A DNA stretch of 64,000 nucleotides from Aliagarivorans marinus DSM 23064 (GTDB lineage Bacteria > Pseudomonadota > Gammaproteobacteria > Enterobacterales > Celerinatantimonadaceae). The notes under the pieces are model-generated. The model did not search any database. It had not been told where the DNA came from and saw nothing but the letters and a program-made list of their open reading frames with translations. The position numbers and the translations under genes were made by a program. This document shows, in pieces, positions 16,986 through 26,596 of this stretch; position 1 is the stretch's first letter, and the number at the start of each line of letters is the position of its first letter. The stretch covers positions 124,001 to 188,000 of the forward strand of contig NZ_KE386908.1 in NCBI RefSeq assembly GCF_000429485.1. The letters are read 5' to 3'.

Positions 16986-19531
16986 GCTTGCTCCTTATCT
17001 AATGCCGCTTCAATGCGGACGTTGGCGATGACAAAATCACAGGCTGCTTCGCTGTTAAGCTCAAGCAGGGTAGTGCGTTCACTTTGCGACCACGACACCA
17101 GCGATTGCAGCGACACCCGCTGGGTGTGGAATTGGCGCTCGCTCTGGTTGGCTGCATCGCTTATCTGCTGGGCGATATCCACCTTCATCGAGCCTTCGCC
17201 CATTGTCAGCCAAAGCGGGGCGCTTGTCGTGGAGTAGGCCTTAATATCGAAGACCAGATCACCATGAGACAGCCACGGGAACAGATCGAAGGGCTGTTTA
17301 TCAGAGGTCATAATGCTCAGGGTACTGCTGCTATCGCTAAAGTGGCAGCGGATCGAGTCCTGTTGCTGTAGGCAGTTGTAGGGGCGAGTCGACAAGCCGG
17401 AGAACTGCAGCGGGTTGTTGCGTGAGACCGGGTTAAAGGCCTGCGCTTCTTGGACCAGCAGGTCGAAGTTGCCCGGCGTGGCAGCAATCCCGTAGAGGTG
17501 CAGATCGCCGAGCACGGAATCATCTTGCTCCAGCTCGATATGCGGCAGGTTGTCTAATTCCCGCGGCGCTTGCTCTCCGTAGCGCAAGCCATAGCCGTAA
17601 GGGAATAGCGGGGCGTGCTCGCCTTTGGGTGCCTGCTCGTCCGGGTGCATCTGGTAGTTCTCGATATGCGGCGGAATGCGGTGCATGGCGTAGCTGTCGG
17701 GGCGCATCGGCCAGCTAAAGGAGAGCTTGCCAGTGAAATCAAAGCGGATAGCGCCGTTGTTATCACGCAGCAGCAAGTCGCTGATACCGCGCCCTTCACT
17801 GCCGGGCAGGAAGGCGGCGATAAAGGCATCGCTGGCGTTTAGCAGTGGGTTTACGTAGAGCGGGCGGCCACTAAAGAACAGTGCAACCACTTTAACGCCA
17901 GCTTGCTTAAGCGCCTCGATGGTTTGGCAATCCTTGGTATAGCGGCGCTTGATTTGGCTGAAATCGAGGCTTTGCCCGGGCTTAATATCGCCGATCATTT
18001 CGGCGTAGGGGTCTTCGCCAAAGGCGACGATGGCGGTTTCGAACTCGCTAAGATCTGCGGGAAGCTCATCGGCAAAACATAGCTGCTCGCCCATCTCTTG
18101 CTCTAGTGCTGCGCGTACGGTAATGCCATTGGGGAAGTCGCTGGGTTGATTCTCATCGCCCTGCCAGGTGAGGTTCCAGCCACCAACTTGTTTGGTGAGG
18201 TCGTCGGCGGCGGAGCCGGTTAGCAGAAGCTTGTGTTCGCGCGCTAGCGGCAGTAGTTGCTCGTTGTTTTTCAGCAGCACCATCGATTTACGCACCGCTT
18301 CGCGAGCCACGCTGCGATGCTCTTCTGCACCTAGGTTGGCTTGCTGGGCCGACAAGCGGCGCTGTTTCGGGCTGGCCTTCTCCCACAGTCCGGCGCGTTT
18401 TTTCACCCGCAGGATCCGCAGCACCGCATCGTTGATCCGCGCCATCGGGATATGGCCAGCGTTAACATCGGCGACGGTTTTCTCGAAGGCGGGGATCCAG
18501 TGTTCCTGATCGGAGATCATCAGGATGTCGTTCCCGGCGTTGATGGCGTAGCGCACATCGCTGTCGCTGCATTTGCTGACCTCGGCGTGGCCGTTCCAGT
18601 CGGTCACCACCAAGCCGTCGAAGCCCATCTTGGTTTTCAGTATGTCGGTGATTAGGTACTTACTGCCGTGGAGCTTGTGGTTGTACTCGATGCCATCGCT
18701 GGGGTCGTGGTCGTAGTTGGTCTCATCCACCCAGGTGTTAAAGGATGACATTACTACCTGAGCGCCGGCGTTCAGGCCGCTAAAGTAGCCTGCGCCATGC
18801 AGGTTGCGCATCAGCTCTTCGCTGTAGTGGGTATCGCCGCGATCCACCCCTTGAGCGGTGCCGCCATCGCCCAGCCAGTGCTTCACGTTGGAGATAACCT
18901 TAAGGTCGGTTTTCAGCTGCTCGGCATCGCCTTGCAGGCCTTGCACCATGCGCTCGGCATAGTAGTAGGTGATGATGGGATCTTCTGCATAGCCCTCATA
19001 GGTGCGGCCCCAGCGCAGATCGCGCGGCACCGCAACGGTGGGGGCGAAGGTCCAGTCCAATCCGGTGGCGGCCACTTCGCGGGCGGTCACCTGGCCGATA
19101 CGTTCAATCAGCTCCGGGTCACGGGCGCAGCCGAGGCCGATATTGTGCGGGAATAGGGTTGCGCCAAAGGCGTTGTTGTGGCCGTGCACTGCATCGGTGG
19201 CCCACATAAACGGGATGCGAAACGGGCGGTCGGCGTAGGCCTCATCCACCGCTTGCCAGAAGGCCTCGGCTCGTTCGGTCCACTGCTCGGCCGTGGCGTA
19301 TTTGTTTTCGTCGATCCAGGTGCCGCCACCGTTGAGGATCGAGCCGAGCTTGTATTGCTTGGCCAGCTCGGGGGTGACGCCACGTAGGTTGGGCTGGATC
19401 ATCTGACCGATTTTCTCTTCCAGGGTCATCTGCGCCAGTATCTGGCTGATCTCTCGCTCCAGCTGCGGGTCGGGCTGGATGGCCGATTCAATCCTCGGCC
19501 AGTCATTGAAATAGGGAATGGTGTCTTTCAT
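16982..19531 (-). CDS. GH3 beta-glucosidase / exo-beta-glucanase
   Basis: Glycoside hydrolase family 3 enzyme of about 849 aa that removes glucose from beta-gluco-oligosaccharides. N-terminal TIM barrel with substrate motifs ATDAVHGHNN (about 110), NVKHWLGDGGT and nucleophile Asp in GLVVTDWNGH (about 309). A second alpha/beta domain carries IVAFGEDPYAE, where the acid/base Glu normally lies, and a C-terminal beta region follows. No signal peptide, so it is probably cytoplasmic and acts on sugars brought in by the ABC transporter encoded just upstream. I chose the ATG at 19531 (eight bases after the upstream stop) over the TTG at 19558, which overlaps the ATPase gene and has no ribosome site. 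Confidence 0.92.
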   Translation of the reverse strand: MKDTIPYFNDWPRIESAIQPDPQLEREISQILAQMTLEEKIGQMIQPNLRGVTPELAKQYKLGSILNGGGTWIDENKYATAEQWTERAEAFWQAVDEAYADRPFRIPFMWATDAVHGHNNAFGATLFPHNIGLGCARDPELIERIGQVTAREVAATGLDWTFAPTVAVPRDLRWGRTYEGYAEDPIITYYYAERMVQGLQGDAEQLKTDLKVISNVKHWLGDGGTAQGVDRGDTHYSEELMRNLHGAGYFSGLNAGAQVVMSSFNTWVDETNYDHDPSDGIEYNHKLHGSKYLITDILKTKMGFDGLVVTDWNGHAEVSKCSDSDVRYAINAGNDILMISDQEHWIPAFEKTVADVNAGHIPMARINDAVLRILRVKKRAGLWEKASPKQRRLSAQQANLGAEEHRSVAREAVRKSMVLLKNNEQLLPLAREHKLLLTGSAADDLTKQVGGWNLTWQGDENQPSDFPNGITVRAALEQEMGEQLCFADELPADLSEFETAIVAFGEDPYAEMIGDIKPGQSLDFSQIKRRYTKDCQTIEALKQAGVKVVALFFSGRPLYVNPLLNASDAFIAAFLPGSEGRGISDLLLRDNNGAIRFDFTGKLSFSWPMRPDSYAMHRIPPHIENYQMHPDEQAPKGEHAPLFPYGYGLRYGEQAPRELDNLPHIELEQDDSVLGDLHLYGIAATPGNFDLLVQEAQAFNPVSRNNPLQFSGLSTRPYNCLQQQDSIRCHFSDSSSTLSIMTSDKQPFDLFPWLSHGDLVFDIKAYSTTSAPLWLTMGEGSMKVDIAQQISDAANQSERQFHTQRVSLQSLVSWSQSERTTLLELNSEAACDFVIANVRIEAALDKEQA

Positions 19532-19539
19532 AAACTGCT

Positions 19540-20586
19540 CTAAACGAATAAATGACAACGGATAAAATGGCCGGGCTCAAGCTCCTTGGGCTCCGGCAGG
19601 CCTTGGCTACACTGAGCCATCGCCTTGGGGCAACGAGCTGCATAAGGGCAACCCTTGTGCTCGGGCGACCACATTGGGGTCTCCATTGAGCGCTGGGTGG
19701 GCAGCTTCTCGTGAATGCTGCGGCTTGGATCGGGCACTGCCGCCAACAACAATTGGGTATAGGGGTGCTGCGGGTTCTGGGTAACCGCTTCGGTGGAGCC
19801 CCACTCCACCATGTGGCCGCAGTAGAGCACGATAATGTCTTCGGCGAAGTAGCGGGCGGTGGCGATATCGTGGGTGATGTAGAGGAAGGCCTTACCCATC
19901 TCGTGCTTCATCTCGTTCATCAGGTTCAGCACACCGATGCGGATCGACACATCCAGCATCGAGGTGGGCTCATCGGCCAGGATCACCTCGGCACCAATTG
20001 CCAGCGTCTTCGCCAAGAATACCCGCTGGCGCTGACCGCCGGAGAGCTGGTGGGGGAACTTCTCCAGCACCTCTTTAGCAGGCGTTAGCCCTACCTTGGT
20101 GAGTAGCTCGACCAGCATCTCGTCCATCGCCTTGCCCGGCTTGAGCTGGTGGTGGATCTGCAATGGCCGCTGCAGATGGTAGCGAATGGTATGCAGTGGG
20201 TTGAGCGAGCTGAAGGGGTCTTGGAACACCATCTGCACCTCGCGGCGGTACTCGGCCAGCTGCTCTGAGCGGGTGAGGGTATCGATGTTCTCGCCCTTGT
20301 AGTAGATGGCACCCTCGCTGGCTTTGTGGATCTTAGTGGCGATCTTAGCGCTGGTGCTTTTACCGCAGCCAGATTCGCCAACCAGCGCCACACAGCGTCC
20401 GGCGCGCAGCTGAAAGTCGAGGCCGTTGAGCGCTCGCAGGTACTCTTTGGGGCCAAATAAGGAGCTGCGCTTTTTGCGAAAATCGATGGTGAGGTTTTTT
20501 GCTTCCAGCACCAGTGGGTATTGGCTGTCGAACTGTTGTTTTTGTTCCTGATCGCTGAGCAGTGAGGATTGAGTTGCTGTATTCAT
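19540..20586 (-). CDS. ABC importer ATP-binding subunit (DppF/OppF type)
   Basis: One of two ATPases of a peptide/nickel-type (family 5) importer. Walker [10 protein letters not shown] (about 68-76), Q-loop MVFQDPFSSLNP, signature LSGGQRQR (about 178), Walker B VILADEPTS, then the oligopeptide-transporter C-terminal domain with spaced Cys (GCPYAARCPKAMAQC and a final Cys) that may bind an iron-sulfur cluster. 348 aa is normal. The start directly abuts the stop of the upstream ATPase gene. In marine gammaproteobacteria this transporter class also imports cellobiose and chitobiose; gene context here argues for beta-gluco/manno-oligosaccharides rather than peptides. Confidence 0.92.
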   Translation of the reverse strand: MNTATQSSLLSDQEQKQQFDSQYPLVLEAKNLTIDFRKKRSSLFGPKEYLRALNGLDFQLRAGRCVALVGESGCGKSTSAKIATKIHKASEGAIYYKGENIDTLTRSEQLAEYRREVQMVFQDPFSSLNPLHTIRYHLQRPLQIHHQLKPGKAMDEMLVELLTKVGLTPAKEVLEKFPHQLSGGQRQRVFLAKTLAIGAEVILADEPTSMLDVSIRIGVLNLMNEMKHEMGKAFLYITHDIATARYFAEDIIVLYCGHMVEWGSTEAVTQNPQHPYTQLLLAAVPDPSRSIHEKLPTQRSMETPMWSPEHKGCPYAARCPKAMAQCSQGLPEPKELEPGHFIRCHLFV

Positions 20587-21630
20587 TTAAAGCGCCTCCG
20601 CACAGGTAGTTTCAGATGGCTCGGAATGGGATTGGGTGAGTGGCTCTGGCTGCTGGGCTTGAGAAGCAATCTTCAGCGGCTCGAGGCAGGCCACCCAGCG
20701 TTGCTCATTGGCTTGCAGCAACTGCGGCTCTTGCTCGCGACACGCAGCCGTTGCCTTAAAGCAGCGCGGGGCAAAGCGACAGCCCGGTGGCACGTTTTGC
20801 AAGTCCAGCGGAGTGCCGGGGATGCCCTTCATCTCCTGCAGTTCGCCATGCAGGGTGGGGAAGGAGTCGCCAAGACCATGGGCATAGGGGTGCAATGGCT
20901 GGCTGAGGATCTGCTTGGCTGGAGCCAGCTCGACCAGTTTGCCGGAGTACATAATGCCGATGCGATCGCACAGCTCCACCATCAGGCTTAGGTCGTGGGT
21001 GATAAACAGGATGGAGAAGCCAAACTGCTCTTTGAGCTGATAGACCTTTTGTAAGATCTCGCGCTGCACCACCACATCCAGCGCGGTGGTGGGCTCATCC
21101 ATAATTAGCAGCTTGGGCTTGAGGGCCAGCGCCATGGCGATCACCACCCGCTGGCGCATGCCGCCGGAGAACTGGTGTGGGTAGTCGAACAGGCGTTCGG
21201 TGGGAATGTCCACGATGCGCAGCAGCTCTTTGGCCTTCTCGATGGACTCGTCGCGTGAGCTCACCAAACCGTGGGCGTCGAAGATATCCCAGAACTGATA
21301 TTCGATGGTTTTCACCGGATTCAGACAGTTCATGGCGCTTTGGAACACCATGGAGGTCTCTTTCCAGCGGAACTCGCGCAGTTGGTCATCGTCCATTGCC
21401 AGCACATCGCGCCCTTCAAACTCAATTGAGCCTTCGGAGATCAGTGCGGGTGGACGGTGCAAGCGCATCAGCGAGTAGGCGATGGTGGACTTACCGCAGC
21501 CCGATTCGCCCGCCAAGCCGAGGATCTCGCCTTGGTTGATATGAAAGCTCACATCACTGACCGCGCGTACCCGGCCATTGAAGGTGATGTAGTCGACGCA
21601 GAGGTTTTTTACTTCAACCAGTTTGCTCAT
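20587..21630 (-). CDS. ABC importer ATP-binding subunit (DppD/OppD type)
   Basis: Partner ATPase of the same importer, 347 aa. Walker [10 protein letters not shown] (about 39-47), Q-loop [12 protein letters not shown], signature FSGGMRQRV (about 157), Walker [13 protein letters not shown], switch His in FITHDLSLM. The C-terminal domain again carries four spaced Cys ([15 protein letters not shown] and a later Cys). A Gln/Glu-rich tail of about 30 residues follows. Overlaps the upstream permease stop by 4 bp (ATGA), so it is translationally coupled. Confidence 0.92.
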   Translation of the reverse strand: MSKLVEVKNLCVDYITFNGRVRAVSDVSFHINQGEILGLAGESGCGKSTIAYSLMRLHRPPALISEGSIEFEGRDVLAMDDDQLREFRWKETSMVFQSAMNCLNPVKTIEYQFWDIFDAHGLVSSRDESIEKAKELLRIVDIPTERLFDYPHQFSGGMRQRVVIAMALALKPKLLIMDEPTTALDVVVQREILQKVYQLKEQFGFSILFITHDLSLMVELCDRIGIMYSGKLVELAPAKQILSQPLHPYAHGLGDSFPTLHGELQEMKGIPGTPLDLQNVPPGCRFAPRCFKATAACREQEPQLLQANEQRWVACLEPLKIASQAQQPEPLTQSHSEPSETTCAEAL

Positions 21631-22577
21631 GATGCTTGCTCCGCGTTAGTCAGTGGGGCGGCGGCCTGCTGCTTGGCGGCTTTGTTCTGCTCGCGGCGGA
21701 ACTTGGCCATGATCCGTTGGGCCTTCAGTTTAGGGTTGGAGATCTCGTCGATGGAGAAGTTAATCAGTGCCAGGCCAATGGCCACCGAGGCCAGCGCTAC
21801 GCTGGGGGCGACGATCTCCCACCAGGCGCCGATGCGCATGGCAGAGGTTTGGTCGGCGTTGTAGAGCATGCCGCCCCAAGTGACGCTGAGTGGGTCACCG
21901 AGGCCGATAAACTCCAGAGTGGCTTGGGTCATAATCGCGTAGATCACGGTACCGATAAAACTGGAGGCGAGGATCGACATCATGTTCGGCATGATCTCGG
22001 CGAACAGCATGCGTTTTTTGCTCTCGCCCATCACCTCGGCGGCGTGGACAAAGTCGCGATTGCGAATGGCCAAGGTTTGCGAACGCAACACCCGCGCGCC
22101 CCAAGGCCAAGAGGTAGCACCGATAATAATCGCAATCACTAGTGGCGAGACTTGGTCAAGAAATGCCGCCAGTACCAGCATCAGTGGCAGGCTGGGGATC
22201 ACCATCACTAGGTTAGTCAGTAGCGAGAGTACGTTATCTACCAAGCCACCGAAGTAGCCAGAGGCGATACCGACGATCATCGCCATCAAAATCACAAAGG
22301 TGCCCGCGACAAAGCCAACCATCAGCGAGATGCGTCCGCCGTAGAGCACTTGCGCCCATACATCGCGACCCATGCGGGTGGTGCCCAGCAGGTGATCGCC
22401 ACCGGGGGCTTGGTGGGGGCGGCCGACGCGGGCCGAGGCGGCATATTCGGTGAGCAGCGGCGCCATCAGACAAAGCAGGCACACGCTCAGCACAATCACG
22501 ATGCCGATAAAGGCCTTGGGGTTATCCAGCATAAACTGCTTGATGTTTCTAAGTAGAGTTTTCATAAGCCCTTCCAT
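21627..22577 (-). CDS. ABC importer permease (DppC/OppC type)
   Basis: Inner-membrane permease, 316 aa, with an N-terminal TM and a cytoplasm-facing loop, then five TM segments holding the BPD_transp_1 domain. GTDRLGRD-like GTTRMGRDVWAQVLYGGRISL (about 65-85) and the EAA-type coupling loop VHAAEVMGESKKRMLFAEIMPN (about 185) are typical of DppC. The C-terminal tail is Ala/Gln-rich. ATG overlaps the upstream stop as TAATG; an in-frame ATG four codons later (22565), with AAGGG in front, could be the real start. Confidence 0.9.
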   Translation of the reverse strand: MEGLMKTLLRNIKQFMLDNPKAFIGIVIVLSVCLLCLMAPLLTEYAASARVGRPHQAPGGDHLLGTTRMGRDVWAQVLYGGRISLMVGFVAGTFVILMAMIVGIASGYFGGLVDNVLSLLTNLVMVIPSLPLMLVLAAFLDQVSPLVIAIIIGATSWPWGARVLRSQTLAIRNRDFVHAAEVMGESKKRMLFAEIMPNMMSILASSFIGTVIYAIMTQATLEFIGLGDPLSVTWGGMLYNADQTSAMRIGAWWEIVAPSVALASVAIGLALINFSIDEISNPKLKAQRIMAKFRREQNKAAKQQAAAPLTNAEQAS

Positions 22578-23566
22578 TAATCCAGCTGCGTGCGCAGGCG
22601 AGGGTCGAGAACGAATAGCAGACAGTCGGCGATAAAGTTGGCGCCAAGCACCATCATGGTCATGATCAGCAGGTAGCCCTGAATCAGCGGGTAGTCACGC
22701 GCTAACATGGCTTGGAACATCACCTGACCTAGGCCGGGATAGTTAAAGATGATTTCGATAATCAGGGAGCCGCCGAAGATGGCACCCACCGACATGGCAA
22801 ACGAGGTGATCATCGGCAAAATCGCGTTACGGGCACCGTAGTGCAGCATCACCTTGCGGTCGCGCACCCCTTTGGCCCAGCCCATCACGATAAAGTCTTC
22901 GCCAAGCTGGTTGATCATGTTCGAGCGCATGCCCATTACGTTGCCCATGCCCAGCGCCACCATGCATAGCAGCGGTAACACCAGGTGGTAGGCCACGCTG
23001 CCGATAAACTCGCCACTGAAAGCTGGATCGAGTGAGGGGTGATAGGCATAGCTGGTGGGGAACCAGCCCAAGTTGGAGGCGAAGATAAAGTACATCACCA
23101 GCGCCATCACCACTGAGGGAATGGACGACACCACCACCGAGCCCACGGTAATCACCGAGTCGGTCCAAGTGCCTCGCTTCCAAGCCACATAGATGCCGAG
23201 CAAGGTGGTAAGGGTGTAGGAGACAATCAAATAGGTGCCAACCAACAGCAGGGTCCAGAGCATGCCGCGGCCCAGCACCTCAAATACTGGCTGGAAGAAG
23301 CGGGTCGACATGCCCCAGTCGCCAGCCAGTACACTCCCCAAATACTGGAAAAATTGCTGCCACAGTGGGGTGCTGGTGGAGTAGCCGTAGAGCGCTTCGA
23401 GGGCGGAGATGGTCTCTGGGGTGATCTGTCCGCCGTTCATGGCTAGGCGGCCGAGAAAAGATTTGATCGGGTCGCCGGGCATCATCCTTGGCAAGAAGAA
23501 GTTAATGGTGACGGCCGTGACAAAGGCGAGCAGGTAAAAGCCCAGGCGGCTTAGGATAAATTTCAT
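22577..23566 (-). CDS. ABC importer permease (DppB/OppB type)
   Basis: First permease of the importer, 329 aa, six hydrophobic segments. N-terminal FFLPRMMPGDPIKSFLGR is the usual DppB element, and the coupling loop MGWAKGVRDRKVMLHYGARNAILPM (about 225-250) contacts the ATPases. The Gly-rich FGGSLIIEIIFNYPGLGQVMFQA is also diagnostic. It follows the binding-protein gene after a 127-bp gap containing an imperfect GC-rich inverted repeat, often used to make more binding protein than permease. Confidence 0.92.
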   Translation of the reverse strand: MKFILSRLGFYLLAFVTAVTINFFLPRMMPGDPIKSFLGRLAMNGGQITPETISALEALYGYSTSTPLWQQFFQYLGSVLAGDWGMSTRFFQPVFEVLGRGMLWTLLLVGTYLIVSYTLTTLLGIYVAWKRGTWTDSVITVGSVVVSSIPSVVMALVMYFIFASNLGWFPTSYAYHPSLDPAFSGEFIGSVAYHLVLPLLCMVALGMGNVMGMRSNMINQLGEDFIVMGWAKGVRDRKVMLHYGARNAILPMITSFAMSVGAIFGGSLIIEIIFNYPGLGQVMFQAMLARDYPLIQGYLLIMTMMVLGANFIADCLLFVLDPRLRTQLD

Positions 23567-23693
23567 ATACAGGCCTCGATTGCGCAGCTGCGCAAGCTAA
23601 CTTGGATGCTGTAGTGCGTCGTGCTGTGAAAACAGGGTTTGCTTGATGGAACAAGGAGTGGCGACCCTAGCGCCACTCCTGCACTGCCGGCGA

Positions 23694-25346
23694 TTACTGA
23701 CGCGGTTTCAGGTTCATTACATGCACCATACGGCTCATGCCATCCCACGGAGCGGGGTGAACGAAGGGGTTGTCAGCATTGGCGAAGCCGGTGAAGCGGG
23801 TATCGTTGTACTGATACCACACACCGTTGTAGTACAGCGGAATGTGGACCACTTGGTCGGCAAAGTAGCGCTCAATGTTGGCGGCAAAGGCTTTTTGCTC
23901 GGCTTCATCCTGGGTTTGGCTCATGCCTTCAATCCAGCCATCGAGGTCGGCGTTGGTGTAGTTGGTTGAGGTGGTCGACCACCACATGTTGGTTTTTGCA
24001 AAGCGCGAGTGCATGGTGTAGTCATAGAACTTCCATACCGACGATTGCATCGAACCGCCACCAAACTGCATATCGAAGTTACCGCTCTCCCAGTTGGATG
24101 AGTAAGCGTTCACTTCTGGCGTAACTACGGTGGCATTAATGCCAAGCAGGCGCATGCCTTCTACTGCAATGGCTGCGTTGTTGACCCAATCGGTCCAGCC
24201 GCTGGGCACTTGCACGCGGATGTTAAAGCTTGAGCCATCGGGATTGTCGATAAAGCCATCGCCACTTGTATCTTTAAAGCCCGCATCAGCCAATAGCTGC
24301 TTGGCAGATTTGAGATCGTATTGGCTTAGCTCGGCCCAGTGTTGGTCGGCTTGCTCGTCGCGCCAGCGCCACTGACCGGTGGGCAGGTTAGTGCCAGGGT
24401 TGTCGCCGTTCACGTAGCCGTAAGCGCCGATCATCATCATCGCGTCACGGTCCATGGCCAGACTCACCGCCTTACGGAAGTTGAGGTTTTCGAAGGCCTG
24501 CTTGGCGCCTTCGTTGTCAGTTTCGAAGTTAAAGGTCAGACGTACGCCGTCGCTGGACGGGAACCAGTAGTGGTTGCCCGGGCTTTGCTCGACAAAGGTT
24601 CGCTCGATATCGGGGATAAAGATGCCGCCCCAGTCAAACTCGCCCTTGGCCATGATCTCCAGCGCTGCGTCGTTGCTGGCGAACTGTGGGAACTCGAGGC
24701 ATTCCACCTCTAAGTCGCTGTTCCAGTAGTGAGGGTTTTTACACAGCACGTAAACCTGCGGGGTAAAGCGCTGCACCTCGGTGAATGGGCCGGTGGCCAC
24801 TGGGTTGGCGTTTACCTCGCCCGCTGGGTTGTCGATATTCTCCCAGATGTGCTTTGGCACGATGCGGGTGGACTCACCGATAATGTCTTGGGCGGCGAAG
24901 GCATTGGCTTCGTGAAGGTGGATTTTTACTGTTAGATCGTCAATCTTCTCGATCTTAGCCACCTTAGAGGTGAGGCCGCCGTTGTCGATCTCTGGGTGGT
25001 TGCGTGGGTACTCAAAGGTGAATACTACGTCGTCGGCGCTGAAGGGTTCGCCGTCGGACCACTTAACGCCTTTACGCAGTTTAACGGTCAGCACTTTCAG
25101 GTCGTCGCTGAGTGAGTACTCGGTGCCTAGCCATGGATGCACCTTGGCATCATCTAGCAGGTCAAAGGCGAACAGGGTCTCGTAGGAAAAGTTATGGCGA
25201 CCGCCAATCCACGGGTTGAAGTTGCGCACCCAGCCGGTGGAGAACTCACCGAGGATACGTAGGTTGGGCACATCGTTGGTGTCCGCCGTGGCGGGTAGGG
25301 TCATGGCAGCTGAAATAGCTGCGGCAAGTAGCAGGGAGCGTTTCAT
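23694..25346 (-). CDS. Extracellular solute-binding protein, family 5 (oligosaccharide ABC importer)
   Basis: Periplasmic binding protein of about 550 aa. Signal peptide MKRSLLLAAAISAAMTLPATA, then the SBP_bac_5 fold with the family segment LTVKLRKGVKWSDGEPFSADDVVFTFEY (about 85-115). The size and the lack of a lipobox fit the cellobiose/chitobiose-type binding proteins of Vibrionaceae. Position at the head of the transporter operon, with GH3, ROK kinase and LacI genes around it, suggests a beta-oligosaccharide ligand; the sequence alone does not show which. The second in-frame ATG (25346) is chosen because AAGGA abuts the first ATG but is nine bases from the second. Confidence 0.9.
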   Translation of the reverse strand: MKRSLLLAAAISAAMTLPATADTNDVPNLRILGEFSTGWVRNFNPWIGGRHNFSYETLFAFDLLDDAKVHPWLGTEYSLSDDLKVLTVKLRKGVKWSDGEPFSADDVVFTFEYPRNHPEIDNGGLTSKVAKIEKIDDLTVKIHLHEANAFAAQDIIGESTRIVPKHIWENIDNPAGEVNANPVATGPFTEVQRFTPQVYVLCKNPHYWNSDLEVECLEFPQFASNDAALEIMAKGEFDWGGIFIPDIERTFVEQSPGNHYWFPSSDGVRLTFNFETDNEGAKQAFENLNFRKAVSLAMDRDAMMMIGAYGYVNGDNPGTNLPTGQWRWRDEQADQHWAELSQYDLKSAKQLLADAGFKDTSGDGFIDNPDGSSFNIRVQVPSGWTDWVNNAAIAVEGMRLLGINATVVTPEVNAYSSNWESGNFDMQFGGGSMQSSVWKFYDYTMHSRFAKTNMWWSTTSTNYTNADLDGWIEGMSQTQDEAEQKAFAANIERYFADQVVHIPLYYNGVWYQYNDTRFTGFANADNPFVHPAPWDGMSRMVHVMNLKPRQ

Positions 25347-25494
25347 CGTTATCATTCCTTAGCAAACAGAGATTAGGATTATTTTTGCAAGCGCAGTTAG
25401 CGCTTTGTTCTGTGTTCACGCCGGATACTAGCGATGGGGAAGTCGGTTTTTTGTGAGCTTAGCCGCAGGGAAGTGGGGGATAACGTTACGAAAA

Positions 25495-25517
25495 GCGGAA
25501 ACTCAGAAAGCTTCCGC
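25495..25517. promoter_or_regulatory. Inverted repeat upstream of the binding-protein gene
   Basis: GCGGAA, 11 nt, TTCCGC. It lies between the LacI stop and the binding-protein start, next to an 8-bp TAACGTTA palindrome at 25481-25488. Could be an operator or a weak terminator of the regulator gene. Confidence 0.35.
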
Positions 25518-25530
25518 AAATTCGCAGGCA

Positions 25531-25600
25531 GCTATGAAACATTTGGCCGCTGAGTCTTAATTGGCGTCTTGTATTCCTCAGTTTTCCATGAAACTTTTCC
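25531..25600. promoter_or_regulatory. Pair of ATGAAACWTTT motifs, candidate operators
   Basis: GCTATGAAACATTTGG at 25531-25546, overlapping the LacI stop codon, and CCATGAAACTTTTCC at 25586-25600 inside the end of the LacI gene. ATG-to-ATG spacing is 54 bp, the same as in the pair upstream of beta-mannosidase. See findings. Confidence 0.4.
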
Positions 25601-26596
25601 TTCGGCCCGACAGCTGTCGCGTTCAACGATGCTCACCGCAGGCAGCTCATAGTTGGCTTGGTTGCCGCCAATTACGTCGAAGATATAGTTAATGGCCAGC
25701 TCGCCGATCTCCAGAAATGGCTGGCGGATGGTGGTGAGGCGAGGGATAAAGAAGTCCGACATTTCCACATCGTCAAAGCCCACGATGGAGACATGCTCAG
25801 GCACCTTCAGCCCCATCTGATGCAGCGCCTGGATCGCCCCAAAGGAACACTGATCGTTGGCCACAAAGATTGCGGTGACATCAGGGTGCTTTTTCATGAT
25901 GGCCTGCGCCTGCCAAAAGCCGCCGTATTGATCGTAGTTGCCGTCACCCACCAGTGATGAGTCGTAGGGAATGCCTGCCGCTTTTAGCGCCCGTTTGTAG
26001 CCCTCCATACGCTCGCGTGCATCGAGGGAACGCTGCGGGCCATGGATGTGGGCAATCCGCCGATGGCCCTTTTGGATTAAATGGGTGGTGGCCAGGTAAC
26101 CGCCCAGTTCGTTGTCGATGTTTAGCACCGGGATATCGCCGGATTCGCCATCGCGTGACATAAACAAGACCGGGGTATTGCCGCAGATCGCTTTGACTTC
26201 TTTGGACGAGAGATAGCCGCCGAGCACAATCAAACCATCCACCCCGCGCTGCACAAAGTCTTGCATCTCCATGCGCTCGCGTTCCAGCTTCCACTGGGTG
26301 GTTTCAACCAGCAAATCGTAGCTATGGCAGTGCATACGCCGGGTCATGCCGGCCAAAATGGCGCTGACCCAGGTCGCATCGTAGGATGGCGCGACCACAC
26401 CAATCAGCATGTTTCGTTTGGTGGTCGGCTGGTTTTTGCGTTTGCGACTGCGAAACCCCAGCTCGAAGATCGCCTTTTCGATCTTATCGACCTTGTCTTT
26501 GCTGATAAACGAGGTGCGGTTGAGGTAGCGCGATACCGTGGCTGGAGAGACCCCGGCATGGGTGGCGACATCGTAGATGGTGGACTTTTTATGCAT
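25532..26596 (-). CDS. LacI-family transcriptional regulator
   Basis: Probable sugar-responsive repressor of the oligosaccharide locus, 354 aa. N-terminal helix-turn-helix STIYDVATHAGVSPATVSRYLNRTSFISKDK with the hinge helix close behind; then a periplasmic-binding-protein-like core (VVAPSYDATWVSAILAGM, VDGLIVLGGYL, HIHGPQRSLDARERMEGYKRAL, VSIVGFDDVEMSDFFIPRLTTIRQP) that binds the inducer. The frame is open 48 codons further upstream but family similarity begins at the ATG at 26596. No strong Shine-Dalgarno precedes it. It sits directly upstream of the ABC genes in the same orientation. Confidence 0.92.
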   Translation of the reverse strand: MHKKSTIYDVATHAGVSPATVSRYLNRTSFISKDKVDKIEKAIFELGFRSRKRKNQPTTKRNMLIGVVAPSYDATWVSAILAGMTRRMHCHSYDLLVETTQWKLERERMEMQDFVQRGVDGLIVLGGYLSSKEVKAICGNTPVLFMSRDGESGDIPVLNIDNELGGYLATTHLIQKGHRRIAHIHGPQRSLDARERMEGYKRALKAAGIPYDSSLVGDGNYDQYGGFWQAQAIMKKHPDVTAIFVANDQCSFGAIQALHQMGLKVPEHVSIVGFDDVEMSDFFIPRLTTIRQPFLEIGELAINYIFDVIGGNQANYELPAVSIVERDSCRAEGKVSWKTEEYKTPIKTQRPNVS

